Shown here piece by piece: positions 7,287 to 18,369 of a DNA stretch of 64,000 nt; position 1 is the stretch's first letter, and each line of letters starts with the position of its first letter. The stretch covers positions 124,001-188,000 of the forward strand of contig NZ_JPFU01000013.1 in assembly GCF_000722695.1 (NCBI RefSeq), read 5' to 3'. Source of the stretch: Streptococcus mitis. Lineage in GTDB: Bacteria; Bacillota; Bacilli; Lactobacillales; Streptococcaceae. A model generated the notes under the pieces. It saw only the letters and a list, made by a program, of their open reading frames with translations. It was not told where the DNA came from and ran no database searches. A program made the translations under genes and the position numbers.

Positions 7287-9020
7287 TTAATCGAAGTTAA
7301 CGTATTCTTTTTGAAGTTCAAGAACTTCTTCCATTGTTGAGCACTCTGTAAGGGCACGGTTAGCGTACTCTTCCATCTTAGCAGTATCCAATTTCTTCAT
7401 TAAGCTACGTGTACGAAGTACAGATGTCGCTGACATAGAGAATTCATCCAAGCCCATTCCGACAAGAAGTGGAACAGCTTTTTGGTCACCAGCCATCTCA
7501 CCACACATACCAGCCCATTTACCTTCAGCGTGAGCTGCCTTGATAACGTTATTAATCAAGCGAAGGATTGATGGGTTATATGGTTGGTAAAGGTATGAAA
7601 CTTGTTCGTTCATACGGTCTGCCGCCATTGAGTATTGGATCAAGTCGTTTGTACCAATTGACATGAAGTCTACTTCTTTTGCAAATTGGTCTGCAAGCAT
7701 AGCTGCTGCAGGGATTTCAATCATGATACCAACTTGGATATCATCCGCAACTGCAACACCTTCCGCAAGAAGGTTTGCTTTTTCTTCTTCATAAACTGCT
7801 TTGGCTGCACGGAATTCTTTCAAAAGAGCAACCATTGGGAACATGATACGCAATTGACCATGAACAGAAGCACGAAGAAGGGCACGGATTTGTGTACGGA
7901 ACATTGCATCTCCAGTTTCAGAAATAGAGATACGAAGGGCACGGAATCCAAGGAATGGGTTCATTTCGTGTGGCATATCGAAGTAAGGAAGTTCCTTATC
8001 TCCACCGATATCCATTGTACGAACAACCACTGGTTTACCATTCATTCCCTCAAGTACAGCCTTGTATGCTTCATACTGCTCATCTTCTGTTGGGAAGTCT
8101 TGAGAATCCATGTATAAGAACTCTGTACGGTAAAGTCCAACCGCTTCTGCACCGTTGTTGTTAACACCTTCAACGTCTTTTGGAGTACCGATGTTAGCAG
8201 CCAACTCGAAGTGTTTACCGTCAGCAGTCACTGTTTGAGCATCTTTCAAAAGGGCCCATTCAGCTTTTTGTTTAGCATAAGCTTCACCAGCTGCTTTAAA
8301 TTCTGCCGCTTGTTCATCTGTTGGGTTAATAATCACTTCACCAGTAATTCCGTTAACGGCAAGGATATCGCCGTCTTTCACTACTTCAGTGATGTTATTT
8401 GTTCCCAATACAGCTGCAATTTCAAGTGTACGTGCCATGATAGCTGAGTGGCTTGTACGTCCACCGATATTTGTTACAAAAGCTTTTACAAAGTTTTTGT
8501 CCAATTGAGCTGTATCAGATGGTGTCAAGTCATGCGCAATCACGATTACTTCTTCATTGATAGAAGCTGGGTTTGGCAATTTCTTACCAAGAAGATTTGC
8601 CAATACACGTTTTGTCACGTCACGGATATCCGCTGCACGTTCTTGCATGTATGGGTTGTCTTCCATACCTTCAAAGATAGTGATGAACATGTCAGTCACT
8701 TCTTTAAGACCTGCTTCTGCATTGACTTTCTTAGCACGAATTGTTTCTTTAATCTGACCAATCAATTCTGGATCAGAAAGGACCATCAAATGAGCGTCAA
8801 AAACTTGAGCCGCTTCTTCACCAAGCGTACCTACAGCTTTCTCACGGATAAGAGAAAGCTCGTTTTGAGAAGCTTCAAGAGCTACATCCAAACGAGCCTC
8901 TTCTGCATTTGCATCTTCGACTGAAATAGTCTCGAATGACAAATCCGGTTGAACGAGTAGATATGCTTTTGCAACTGCAACACCGTCAGATGCTGCGATT
9001 CCTTTAAGCATTTCTGTCAT
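7287..9020 (-). CDS. ptsI: PTS enzyme I (phosphoenolpyruvate-protein phosphotransferase)
   Basis: Enzyme I takes phosphate from phosphoenolpyruvate and passes it to HPr, driving all PTS sugar uptake in the cytoplasm. The 577-residue length is standard. The phosphorylated histidine is in [14 protein letters not shown] near residue 190. The PEP-binding barrel follows with [43 protein letters not shown] and the catalytic cysteine in GMCGEMAGD near 502. The start is 5 bases after the ptsH stop with AAGGA in between, so the two genes form one operon. Partners in this window include the lactose PTS (lacFE), the galactitol-type PTS (gatABC) and DhaM. Confidence 0.98.
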   Translation of the reverse strand: MTEMLKGIAASDGVAVAKAYLLVQPDLSFETISVEDANAEEARLDVALEASQNELSLIREKAVGTLGEEAAQVFDAHLMVLSDPELIGQIKETIRAKKVNAEAGLKEVTDMFITIFEGMEDNPYMQERAADIRDVTKRVLANLLGKKLPNPASINEEVIVIAHDLTPSDTAQLDKNFVKAFVTNIGGRTSHSAIMARTLEIAAVLGTNNITEVVKDGDILAVNGITGEVIINPTDEQAAEFKAAGEAYAKQKAEWALLKDAQTVTADGKHFELAANIGTPKDVEGVNNNGAEAVGLYRTEFLYMDSQDFPTEDEQYEAYKAVLEGMNGKPVVVRTMDIGGDKELPYFDMPHEMNPFLGFRALRISISETGDAMFRTQIRALLRASVHGQLRIMFPMVALLKEFRAAKAVYEEEKANLLAEGVAVADDIQVGIMIEIPAAAMLADQFAKEVDFMSIGTNDLIQYSMAADRMNEQVSYLYQPYNPSILRLINNVIKAAHAEGKWAGMCGEMAGDQKAVPLLVGMGLDEFSMSATSVLRTRSLMKKLDTAKMEEYANRALTECSTMEEVLELQKEYVNFD

Positions 9021-9025
9021 TTTCC

Positions 9026-9289
9026 TTATGCCAATCCTTCTTTTTCCATTGTTTCTGAGATTGCAGCGATAGCATCATCTGCATCTGCACCTTCAGCTGA
9101 GATAGTTACGTCAGCACCTTGGCCAACACCAAGACTCATAACACCCATGATTGATTTAAGGTTAACTGATTTACCTTTGTACTCAAGAGTGATATCTGAA
9201 GCAAATTTGCTAGCAGTTTGTACCAACAATGTTGCTGGACGTGCGTGAATACCTGTTTCTGCCACTACGTGGAAATCTTTAGAAGCCAT
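9026..9289 (-). CDS. ptsH: Phosphocarrier protein HPr
   Basis: HPr relays phosphate from enzyme I to the sugar-specific PTS enzymes and, when phosphorylated on serine, is the corepressor of CcpA. The 87-residue protein has His15 in [14 protein letters not shown] and the regulatory Ser46 in [13 protein letters not shown]. It is the first gene of ptsHI, with a well-formed promoter upstream (9352-9380) and a CTCC-type ribosome site before the ATG. Confidence 0.98.
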   Translation of the reverse strand: MASKDFHVVAETGIHARPATLLVQTASKFASDITLEYKGKSVNLKSIMGVMSLGVGQGADVTISAEGADADDAIAAISETMEKEGLA

Positions 9290-9351
9290 AGTTTGACTCT
9301 CCTTTTGTTCTTTCTTTTTTGAGTTATATGTGATAACCCTTACAATTTGGT

Positions 9352-9380
9352 ATTATATCATCTTCTAGGATTTTTTTCAA
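9352..9380 (-). promoter_or_regulatory. ptsHI promoter
   Basis: On the minus strand, TTGAAA (9375-9380) and TATAAT (9352-9357) are separated by 17 bases, a near-ideal vegetative promoter. Confidence 0.85.
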
Positions 9381-9511
9381 GCATTTTATGGGATTTATTC
9401 GATTTCCTTTCAGATAACTTGCTGAAAATCTTCTATCCTAGATGGCAAAACACAGGATATAGTTTTTCAAAAAACAAATCATAGGATAATTATCACTATT
9501 TCACAAAACAA

Positions 9512-9569
9512 ACACTACATATTGTGTTTTGTGAGCTTGAGCATAAAAATAGACCACTATATTTAGTTT
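9512..9569 (+). promoter_or_regulatory. Two NrdR boxes upstream of nrdHE
   Basis: ACACTACATATTGTGT at 9512-9527 and CCACTATATTTAGTTT at 9554-9569 fit the NrdR consensus acaCwatATatwGtgt. The centres are 42 bp apart (four helical turns) and end 8 bases before the -35, as expected for NrdR repression of a ribonucleotide reductase operon. Confidence 0.75.
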
Positions 9570-9576
9570 TAAATCA

Positions 9577-9604
9577 TTGACAAAAATTTATTTTCTGATA
9601 TACT
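9577..9604 (+). promoter_or_regulatory. nrdHE promoter
   Basis: TTGACA (9577-9582) and TATACT (9599-9604) with a 16-base spacer. The nrdH ribosome site AAAGAGGAG follows. Confidence 0.85.
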
Positions 9605-9638
9605 AGGATAGAATTAAATTTTAAAGAGGAGTTACACA

Positions 9639-9857
9639 ATGGTAACCGTTTATTCTAAAAACAACTGTGTCCAATGTAAAATGACCAAGCGTTTCTTGGA
9701 CAGTAATAATGTCGCTTATCGTGAAATCAATCTTGATGAGCAACCTGAGTACATCGATCAAGTTAAAGAGCTCGGTTTCAGCGCAGCTCCTGTTATCCAA
9801 ACACCAACTGAAGTCTTTTCAGGTTTCCAACCAGGAAAATTGAAACAATTAGCATAA
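9639..9857 (+). CDS. nrdH: Glutaredoxin-like NrdH
   Basis: A 72-residue redoxin that delivers electrons to the class Ib ribonucleotide reductase NrdEF. The redox pair is in NNCVQCKMTKRFLD near residues 10-14, and the C-terminal EVFSGFQPGKLKQLA segment is typical of NrdH. It heads the nrdH-nrdE transcript, preceded by an NrdR-controlled promoter. No nrdI (the flavodoxin that usually activates class Ib enzymes) lies in this cluster, so it must be elsewhere. Confidence 0.95.
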   Translation: MVTVYSKNNCVQCKMTKRFLDSNNVAYREINLDEQPEYIDQVKELGFSAAPVIQTPTEVFSGFQPGKLKQLA

Positions 9858-9937
9858 TCTTAGTACATCATCCAGAAGAAACTGCTTCTAGGGCTAACTT
9901 AGAGGCCTTTCTTTTGTAATTAGATAAGGGAAATTTT

Positions 9938-12097
9938 ATGGGATTAAAACATCTTGAAGACGTGACTTACTTCCGTCTCAATAACGAAATCAACCGTCCT
10001 GTCAATGGACAAATCATGCTTCATAAAGATAAGGAAGCCTTGGATGCTTTCTTTAAAGAAAATGTAGTTCCAAACACTATGGTTTTTGATTCAATCAAGG
10101 ATAAAATCAACTACCTCATTGAACACAACTACATCGAAATAGCCTTTATCAAGAAATACCGTCCAGAGTTTTTGGAAGAATTGTCTCAATTTATCAAAGA
10201 CCAAAGCTTCCAATTCAAATCATTCATGGCTGCTTATAAATTTTACAATCAATATGCCTTGAAGACCAACGACGGTGAATATTACCTTGAAAGTATGGAA
10301 GACCGTGTCTTCTTCAACGCCCTTTATTTTGCTGACGGTGATGAAGCTATTGCAATCGATATTGCCAATGAAATCATCCACCAACGCTACCAACCTGCTA
10401 CTCCTTCCTTCTTGAATGCTGGACGTGCTCGCCGTGGGGAGTTAGTATCTTGCTTCCTGATCCAAGTAACTGATGATATGAACTCTATCGGACGTTCTAT
10501 CAACTCAGCTCTTCAACTTTCACGTATCGGTGGTGGTGTGGGGATTACCCTTAGCAATCTTCGTGAAGCTGGTGCACCTATCAAAGGCTACGAAGGAGCA
10601 GCTTCTGGTGTCGTACCAGTCATGAAACTCTTCGAAGACAGCTTCTCTTACTCTAACCAATTGGGTCAACGTCAAGGTGCTGGGGTTGTTTACCTCAATG
10701 TCTTTCACCCAGATATCATCGCCTTCCTTTCAACTAAGAAAGAAAACGCTGATGAAAAAGTTCGTGTAAAGACCCTTTCACTTGGTGTTGTAGTACCCGA
10801 TAAATTCTACGAATTGGCGCGTAAAAATGAAGAAATGTACCTCTTCAGCCCATATTCTGTAGAACTTGAATACGGTGTGCCGTTTAACTACATCGATATC
10901 ACTGAAAAATACGATGAACTAGTCGCAAATCCAAATATCCGCAAGACAAAAATCAAGGCGCGTGATTTGGAAACTGAAATCTCTAAATTGCAACAAGAGT
11001 CTGGCTACCCTTATGTAGTCAACATTGATACGGCTAATCGTGCAAACCCTGTTGATGGAAAAATTATCATGAGTAACTTGTGTTCTGAGATTCTTCAAGT
11101 CCAAGAACCAAGCTTGATCAACGATGCTCAAGAATTCCTTCAAATGGGAACGGACGTTTCATGTAACCTTGGTTCAACCAACGTGGTTAACATGATGACT
11201 TCACCTGATTTTGGTCGTTCTATCCGTGCTATGGTTCGTGCCCTTACTTTTGTTACAGATAGTTCACACATCGTAGCTGTACCTACGATTGACCATGGAA
11301 ATAGCCAAGCTCACACCTTTGGTCTTGGTGCAATGGGACTTCACAGCTACCTTGCCCAACAATTGATTGAATATGGATCGCCTGAGTCTGTTGAATTTAC
11401 AAGCATCTACTTTATGCTTATGAACTACTGGACTTTGGTTGAGTCAAATAATATCGCGCGTGAGCGTGGTATCACCTTCCACAACTTTGAAAAATCAGAC
11501 TATGCTAAGGGAAGCTACTTTGACAAGTATATTACAGGCGAGTTTGTTCCAAAATCAGACCGCGTTAAAGAACTCTTCAAAGATGTCTTTATCCCAAGTG
11601 CTGCTGACTGGGCTGAACTTCGTGACAAGGTTCAAGCAGATGGACTTTACCACCAAAACCGCCTTGCTGTAGCGCCAAATGGTTCTATCAGCTACATCAA
11701 CGATGTTTCTGCCTCTATCCACCCAATTACGCAACGTATTGAAGAACGCCAAGAGAAGAAAATCGGTAAAATCTACTACCCTGCTGCTGGCTTGTCAACA
11801 GAAACCATTCCTTACTACACTTCTGCCTACGACATGGATATGCGTAAGGTGATTGATGTTTACGCTGCTGCAACTGAGCACGTGGACCAAGGACTTTCAC
11901 TTACCCTCTTCATGCGTAGTGACATTCCAAAAGGACTTTACGAATGGAAGAAAGAAAACAAACAAACGACACGTGACTTGTCTATCCTTCGCAACTATGC
12001 CTTTAACAAGGGCATCAAGTCTATCTACTACGTCCGTACCTTTACAGATGATGGTGGAGAAGTCGGTGCCAACCAGTGTGAAAGCTGTGTGATTTAA
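9938..12097 (+). CDS. nrdE: Class Ib ribonucleoside-diphosphate reductase, large subunit
   Basis: NrdE reduces ribonucleoside diphosphates to deoxy forms for DNA synthesis, together with the radical-bearing NrdF. The 719-residue length is normal. Visible active-site features are Cys in RRGELVSCFLIQV (near 172), SALQLSRIGGGVGITLSNLREAGAPIKG, the second redox Cys and radical region in NLCSEILQ and DVSCNLGSTNVVNMM (near 407), and the C-terminal electron-transfer pair GANQCESCVI. It lies 80 bases after nrdH and ends before a terminator at 12189, so nrdF has a separate promoter. Confidence 0.98.
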   Translation: MGLKHLEDVTYFRLNNEINRPVNGQIMLHKDKEALDAFFKENVVPNTMVFDSIKDKINYLIEHNYIEIAFIKKYRPEFLEELSQFIKDQSFQFKSFMAAYKFYNQYALKTNDGEYYLESMEDRVFFNALYFADGDEAIAIDIANEIIHQRYQPATPSFLNAGRARRGELVSCFLIQVTDDMNSIGRSINSALQLSRIGGGVGITLSNLREAGAPIKGYEGAASGVVPVMKLFEDSFSYSNQLGQRQGAGVVYLNVFHPDIIAFLSTKKENADEKVRVKTLSLGVVVPDKFYELARKNEEMYLFSPYSVELEYGVPFNYIDITEKYDELVANPNIRKTKIKARDLETEISKLQQESGYPYVVNIDTANRANPVDGKIIMSNLCSEILQVQEPSLINDAQEFLQMGTDVSCNLGSTNVVNMMTSPDFGRSIRAMVRALTFVTDSSHIVAVPTIDHGNSQAHTFGLGAMGLHSYLAQQLIEYGSPESVEFTSIYFMLMNYWTLVESNNIARERGITFHNFEKSDYAKGSYFDKYITGEFVPKSDRVKELFKDVFIPSAADWAELRDKVQADGLYHQNRLAVAPNGSISYINDVSASIHPITQRIEERQEKKIGKIYYPAAGLSTETIPYYTSAYDMDMRKVIDVYAAATEHVDQGLSLTLFMRSDIPKGLYEWKKENKQTTRDLSILRNYAFNKGIKSIYYVRTFTDDGGEVGANQCESCVI

Positions 12098-12188
12098 TCT
12101 TTTCTTGAGGAAACTACATTTTCTCAAATTAGTGATTCATTCACCCTGCTAAACTAAACAGGAATAAGCATCTATACTATGGAAAAAC

Positions 12189-12214
12189 AAAAAAGTCGGT
12201 CTTCCGACTTTTTG
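12189..12214 (+). terminator. Terminator after nrdE
   Basis: The stem AAAAAGTCGG / CCGACTTTTT with a 4-base loop. The right arm itself provides the T-run. Confidence 0.85.
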
Positions 12215-12233
12215 TACAATACTCCTCTAGATT

Positions 12234-12267
12234 TATGATAAAATAGAGGTAATTGTGAAATCACAAT
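12234..12267 (+). promoter_or_regulatory. nrdF promoter region with palindrome
   Basis: A -10-like TATGAT or TAAAAT lies at 12234-12244. Right after it is the perfect palindrome ATTGTGA-AA-TCACAAT (12252-12267), 24 bases before the nrdF start. It does not match the NrdR box, so another repressor may bind near the transcription start. Confidence 0.5.
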
Positions 12268-12291
12268 ACTAAATACAGAAAGAGATTTCAA

Positions 12292-13254
12292 ATGGAAACT
12301 TACTACAAAGCCATTAACTGGAATGCCATCGAAGATGTCATCGATAAATCAACTTGGGAAAAATTGACGGAGCAATTCTGGCTTGATACACGTATTCCTT
12401 TGTCAAATGACTTGGATGACTGGAGAAAGCTATCAAATGTAGAAAAAGACTTGGTTGGAAAAGTCTTTGGTGGTTTAACCCTTCTCGACACTATGCAATC
12501 TGAAACTGGGGTTCAAGCCCTTCGCGCGGACATCCGTACACCACATGAAGAAGCTGTTTTCAATAACATCCAATTTATGGAATCTGTTCACGCTAAATCT
12601 TACTCATCAATCTTCTCTACCTTGAATACTAAGGCTGAGATTGAAGAAATTTTCGAATGGACCAATACCAATCCTTACCTACAAAAGAAGGCTGAAATTG
12701 TCAACGAAATCTACCTAAACGGTAGCCCACTTGAAAAGAAAGTTGCTAGTGTCTTCCTTGAAACCTTCCTCTTCTATTCAGGTTTCTTTACTCCCCTCTA
12801 CTATCTTGGTAACAACAAACTAGCCAACGTTGCGGAAATCATTAAATTGATCATTCGTGATGAGTCTGTTCACGGAACCTACATCGGATATAAATTCCAA
12901 CTCGGTTTCAATGAATTACCTGAAGAAGAGCAAGAAAAACTCAAAGAATGGATGTACGACCTGCTCTACACTCTTTATGAAAACGAAGAAGGCTACACAG
13001 AAAGCCTCTATGACGGTGTTGGTTGGACGGAAGAAGTTAAAACCTTCCTTCGCTACAATGCTAACAAAGCTCTCATGAACCTGGGACAAGATCCACTCTT
13101 CCCAGATTCAGCTGATGATGTCAACCCAATCGTTATGAACGGTATTTCAACAGGAACATCCAACCACGACTTCTTCTCTCAAGTCGGAAATGGTTACCTT
13201 CTTGGTGAAGTTGAAGCCATGCAAGACGATGACTACAACTACGGTTTGGACTAA
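12292..13254 (+). CDS. nrdF: Class Ib ribonucleoside-diphosphate reductase, small subunit
   Basis: NrdF carries the dinuclear metal centre and tyrosyl radical used by NrdE. The 320-residue protein shows the metal ligands in LTLLDTMQSE (Asp and Glu), FMESVHAKSYSSIF (Glu and His) and IIRDESVHGTYIGYKFQ (Glu and His), and the C-terminal NYGLD that docks to NrdE. It is separated from nrdE by a terminator and has its own promoter region. A terminator follows at 13279. Confidence 0.98.
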   Translation: METYYKAINWNAIEDVIDKSTWEKLTEQFWLDTRIPLSNDLDDWRKLSNVEKDLVGKVFGGLTLLDTMQSETGVQALRADIRTPHEEAVFNNIQFMESVHAKSYSSIFSTLNTKAEIEEIFEWTNTNPYLQKKAEIVNEIYLNGSPLEKKVASVFLETFLFYSGFFTPLYYLGNNKLANVAEIIKLIIRDESVHGTYIGYKFQLGFNELPEEEQEKLKEWMYDLLYTLYENEEGYTESLYDGVGWTEEVKTFLRYNANKALMNLGQDPLFPDSADDVNPIVMNGISTGTSNHDFFSQVGNGYLLGEVEAMQDDDYNYGLD

Positions 13255-13278
13255 GTCAACAATTTCACAAGCGATATC

Positions 13279-13316
13279 AATATCATGGTTTGTTTAAAAC
13301 AACCATGATATTTTTG
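13279..13316 (+). terminator. Terminator after nrdF
   Basis: A 12-bp perfect stem (AATATCATGGTT / AACCATGATATT) is followed by TTTTGTTTTT. Confidence 0.9.
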
Positions 13317-13395
13317 TTTTTGTTTTCTTTTGTTTTTTAAATTGATTGATTGAATACTTTATGATAAAATAGTAATAGAAATAGAGGTGATAAGG

Positions 13396-14163
13396 ATGTT
13401 AAAGCAGGAAAAACTAGATAATATTCTAGAAACGGTAAATACAAAAGGAACTATTACTGTAAAAGAAATCATGGCTCGCTTGGATGTATCAGATATGACT
13501 GCTAGACGCTACTTGCAAGAGTTGGCAGACAAGGATCTACTTGTTCGAGTTCACGGTGGAGCTGAAAAAATTCGCACAGGTTCTATTTTAAACAATGAAC
13601 GTTCCAATATTGAAAAACAAAGCTTACAGATTGCAGAAAAACAAGAAATCAGCCGTTTTGCAGGTCATTTAATTGACGAAGGTGAAACTATTTTTATTGG
13701 CCCAGGTACAACCTTGGAATCTTTTGCCCGTGAACTTCCAATCGATAATATTCGTGTTGTAACAAACAGTTTACCAGTTTTTCTCATCCTAAACGAACGA
13801 AAACTAACAGATTTGATTTTAATTGGTGGAAACTATCGCTCTATCACTGGAGCCTTTGTCGGAACACTAACCTTGCAAAACTTGGCCAATCTCCAATTTT
13901 CTAAAGCCTTCGTTAGCTGTAATGGTATTAAAGACAATGCGATTGCGACCTTTAGTGAAGAGGAAGGTGAATCTCAACGCATCGCCCTCAACAATTCCAA
14001 TAAAAAATACTTACTAGCTGACAATAGTAAGTTCAATAAATTTGATTTTTACACCTTCTACAATATCTCTGATATTGATACCATCGTTTCAGACTCTAAA
14101 CTGAGCAAAGAAACCTTCGACCAACTTTCAAAACAAACAAAAATTATCCTTTCTAAACCATGA
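13396..14163 (+). CDS. lacR: DeoR-family repressor of the lactose/tagatose genes
   Basis: A 255-residue DeoR-family repressor. The N-terminal winged helix is KLDNILETVNTKGTITVKEIMARLDVSDMTARRYLQELADKDLLVRVHGGAEKI. The C-terminal sugar-phosphate-binding domain has FIGPGTTLESFA, RVVTNSLPVF, GG-NYRSITGAFVG and SCNGI. LacR of this type senses tagatose-6-phosphate. I start it at the ATG 13396, which has AGAGGTGA 5 bases upstream, rather than the GTG at 13387. It lies convergent with the lactose operon (lacTFEG). Likely targets are the paired TGTT..ACAAACA palindromes before lacA (27331-27365). Confidence 0.88.
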   Translation: MLKQEKLDNILETVNTKGTITVKEIMARLDVSDMTARRYLQELADKDLLVRVHGGAEKIRTGSILNNERSNIEKQSLQIAEKQEISRFAGHLIDEGETIFIGPGTTLESFARELPIDNIRVVTNSLPVFLILNERKLTDLILIGGNYRSITGAFVGTLTLQNLANLQFSKAFVSCNGIKDNAIATFSEEEGESQRIALNNSNKKYLLADNSKFNKFDFYTFYNISDIDTIVSDSKLSKETFDQLSKQTKIILSKP

Positions 14164-14184
14164 AACTGAGGATTGATAAAAAAT

Positions 14185-14233
14185 AAAATGCGTCATATCA
14201 AGAAAATAAGAATCTTGATATGACGCATTTTTT
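14185..14233. terminator. Bidirectional terminator between lacR and the lac operon end
   Basis: A long perfect stem (AAAATGCGTCATATCAAGA / TCTTGATATGACGCATTTT) with a short loop and T-runs on both strands sits between convergent genes. Confidence 0.9.
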
Positions 14234-14267
14234 GATGAAGATTTTTACAAAGAGTTTCCTAGATTCT

Positions 14268-14525
14268 TTATGATTGTTGAAACGGCATAAAATCTGAATC
14301 AAAGGAGATATTATCCCGTTCTTCAGGATTGATAAAATTTAAAAACAAATTTTTAAATTCTTCCAGCTCATAGTCTGAATGGCAAATCCATTCTTTACCG
14401 GTAGAGACATACCATTTCCCAAGATTTTTCAGCTCCTCATTAGTCAAACACGGTATTTGAGAACATTTTTCGAAATTTATAATATAAACTTTTTCATAAA
14501 TAGATTGGATAAAATCTTTGAACAT
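14268..14525 (-). CDS. Small conserved-looking protein after lacG, unknown
   Basis: An 85-residue soluble, acidic protein (MFKDFIQSIYEKVYIINF...SFDSDFMPFQQS) with two cysteines in EKCSQIPCLTNEEL and no membrane segment. The ATG has GTGAGG upstream, and it begins 43 bases after lacG, so it is probably the last gene of the lactose operon. The shared terminator lies 35 bases beyond its stop. I do not recognise a family; the WYVSTGKEWICHSDYELEEFKNLFLNF segment suggests a small alpha/beta fold. Confidence 0.6.
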   Translation of the reverse strand: MFKDFIQSIYEKVYIINFEKCSQIPCLTNEELKNLGKWYVSTGKEWICHSDYELEEFKNLFLNFINPEERDNISFDSDFMPFQQS

Positions 14526-14567
14526 CTTTTGGCCTCACTAAAATTCTATATCTAATGACTAATTCTA

Positions 14568-15986
<1,419 letters not shown>

Positions 15987-16064
15987 TTAATTAAAAAAGA
16001 AATAAGATGGAGAGGAGGCTAGTGAGGCTTTATTCTCCATCTCACTTCTTATACTAAGTCACCA

Positions 16065-16684
16065 AATTGTGACATGAGAAGGTAAAAACAATATCTTTTT
16101 ACCGACGAATTAACAAGGCGATTAGGAAATTCGCCATAGCGATTTCCGTAACGAGAGGAAACTATTTCATAGTCCCTATCGTTAATCGAATTGTGACATG
16201 AGAAGGTAAAAACGATATCTTTTTACCGACGAATTAATAAGGCGATTAGGAAATTCGCCATAGCGATTTCCGTAACGAGAGGAAACTATTTCATAGTCCC
16301 TATTATTAATCGAATTGTGACATGAGGAGGTAAAAACGGTATCTTTTTACCGACGAATTAACAAGGCGATTAGGAAATTCGCCATAGCGATTTCCGTAAC
16401 GATAGAAGACTATTTCAGAGTCCCTATTATTAATCGAATTGTGACATGAGGAGGTAAAAACGATATCTTTTTACCGACGAATTAATAAGGCGATTAGGAA
16501 ATTCGCCATAGCGATTTCCGTAACGATAGAAGACTATTTCAGAGTCCCTATTATTAATCGAATTGTGACATGAGGAGGTAAAAACGATATCTTTTTACCG
16601 ACGAATTAATAAGGCGATTAGGAAATTCGCCATAGCGATTTCCGTAACGATAGGAGACTGTTTCACAGTCCCTATCGTTAATCG
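16065..16684. repeat. Five tandem copies of a 124-bp structured repeat
   Basis: The unit starts AATTGTGACATGAG (16065, 16189, 16313, 16437, 16561) and recurs every 124 bp exactly, ending at 16684. The last bases of lacE, including its stop codon, are part of the unit, so each copy repeats the lacE end. Each unit has three inverted repeats: GGTAAAAA..TTTTTACC, GAAAT.CGC..GCG.ATTTC, and a hairpin around ACTRT-TTC-AYAGT. The array lies between lacE and lacG and would be transcribed with them. The copies differ at a few positions. It is not a BOX element and not CRISPR (no unique spacers). Confidence 0.95.
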
Positions 16685-18369
16685 AATTGAGCTTGTACAA
16701 ATGCTAGAGCACCTTTTCCATCACGAGTTAGTTTGATGTATTGAGCACCCTCTGTTTTCGCAAGTTTAATATCGAGTTTATCAGTTTCTGCTTTCATATC
16801 TTCAAAGTTTGAAGCAACTTGAGGAGCAAGGATAACTAGATCAAACTCTGGTAACATTTCACGGTGAGCACCATAGCCACCTGCTGCTGCTTTCACAGGA
16901 ACATTGTACTCTGCTGCTGCCTTGTTCAAAGCATTTGCAAGAAGTCCACTTGTCCCTCCACCGGCACAGAGAACGAGGACATTTGTTTCTTTAGTGATGG
17001 TATTTTGTGCTGCTTCTACACCTGCTTTTTCAAGAATAGCATCTGCTTTTGCAGTGTTGAAGTTTGCAGCAACTTTTTCTTTTAATTCATCATTAGACTT
17101 ACCTGAACGCTCTTCTTCGAGAATTTGTTCATCATATACTTTAAGGAATGGATAGTAAATGATTACGTCAACCACGATTAGAAGGGCAGCAAGAATGAAT
17201 GATAGAACTTGGAAGTTCGTACCAAGAACTAGACCTAATGGAGCTGGAGTTGTCCATGGTAGGTTAGCAGTAAATGAGTTCATTCCAAGTGTTTCAATAA
17301 AGAATTTGAATATCCATACGTTTGCGATAGGAGCAAAGACAAATGGAATGAAGAAGATTGGGTTCAATACAAGTGGTGCACCAAACAAGATTGGTTCGTT
17401 GACACCAAAGAAGGTTGGAACTACCGAAGCACGTCCGATTGCACGGTTACGTTTTGATTTTGTTAACCACATGAACATGAATGGAACAACCAGTGTCGCA
17501 CCAGTACCACCCATGGTAACGATAAACATTTGTGTACCAGAAGTAAGAATCTTGTCAGCGTGCATACCTTGTTGGAGAAGGTTCAAGTTGACTTCGGCAT
17601 TGGCATAGGTAATTGCTGCGATAGCAGGTTCAACAATAGATGGACCGTGAATCCCAACAAACCAGAAGAAGGCAAAGGCACCAAAGATAATGGTAATACC
17701 TAGATAGCCATCAGCTGCTGAGAATAGAGGAGCAAAGAATTTACCAATTGCTTCAGCTACACTTGCACCAGCGAATTGACGAGCAAGAAGGTCAAGCGCG
17801 TAGAGCGAAACGACAGAAAGTGTAAATGGAATAACGTCTTTAAAGACTTGTGATATATTTGGTGGAACTTCGTCAGGCATACGAATAGTGACGTTGTTCT
17901 TAACACAAACCTTATAGATGGCTACAGTAACAAAGGCAGCAAGGAAGGCTGAAAGCAAACCTTTTGTTCCAAGGAATCCTGTTGCAAAGCCACCTTCAAT
18001 CGGATCAGCTGCCAACATTAACAAACCAACAATTGCTGCCAATAGTGTTGACATATAGTTGATTTGATTTGTTTTCTCCATGCTACGGTTTACTGAGTCG
18101 GTCAATGACTTAGCCGTTGTACCAGCTACCAAGAGAGCCAGAATCCCCATTGAATAGCTGTAAGGTTTCATCAGAAAGGCTACAACTTCATCAGACCATT
18201 TAAAGCCCCATGAGTTTGGTACAAAAGCAATCAATATAAAAATACTTGAGAAGAGAATAACAGGCATACCTGCAATGAAACCATCACGAATAGCACGAAG
18301 ATAGATATTACGAGATAGCTTCTCAAAGAAAGGCTTTCCTTTCTCAATAAATGCAATTAGTTTATTCAT
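16678..18369 (-). CDS. lacE: Lactose PTS permease, EIICB
   Basis: LacE transports lactose across the membrane and phosphorylates it at the same time. The 563-residue protein has an N-terminal membrane IIC domain (about residues 1-420) with [21 protein letters not shown] and [18 protein letters not shown], a linker, and a C-terminal IIB domain with the phosphorylated cysteine in [13 protein letters not shown] near residue 468. Its start overlaps the lacF stop by one base. Its last codons (Q-F-D-stop) lie within the repeat unit of the downstream 124-bp array. Confidence 0.97.
   Translation of the reverse strand: MNKLIAFIEKGKPFFEKLSRNIYLRAIRDGFIAGMPVILFSSIFILIAFVPNSWGFKWSDEVVAFLMKPYSYSMGILALLVAGTTAKSLTDSVNRSMEKTNQINYMSTLLAAIVGLLMLAADPIEGGFATGFLGTKGLLSAFLAAFVTVAIYKVCVKNNVTIRMPDEVPPNISQVFKDVIPFTLSVVSLYALDLLARQFAGASVAEAIGKFFAPLFSAADGYLGITIIFGAFAFFWFVGIHGPSIVEPAIAAITYANAEVNLNLLQQGMHADKILTSGTQMFIVTMGGTGATLVVPFMFMWLTKSKRNRAIGRASVVPTFFGVNEPILFGAPLVLNPIFFIPFVFAPIANVWIFKFFIETLGMNSFTANLPWTTPAPLGLVLGTNFQVLSFILAALLIVVDVIIYYPFLKVYDEQILEEERSGKSNDELKEKVAANFNTAKADAILEKAGVEAAQNTITKETNVLVLCAGGGTSGLLANALNKAAAEYNVPVKAAAGGYGAHREMLPEFDLVILAPQVASNFEDMKAETDKLDIKLAKTEGAQYIKLTRDGKGALAFVQAQFD

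Noticed and set aside
7686..8924. Several long plus-strand open frames (143 and 158 codons) antisense to ptsI
   Set aside because: Cysteine- and histidine-rich shadow translations of a highly conserved gene, without ribosome sites or family features.
16065..16684. The 124-bp array as a CRISPR array
   Set aside because: The units abut with no unique spacers, are far too long for CRISPR repeats, and no cas genes are present.
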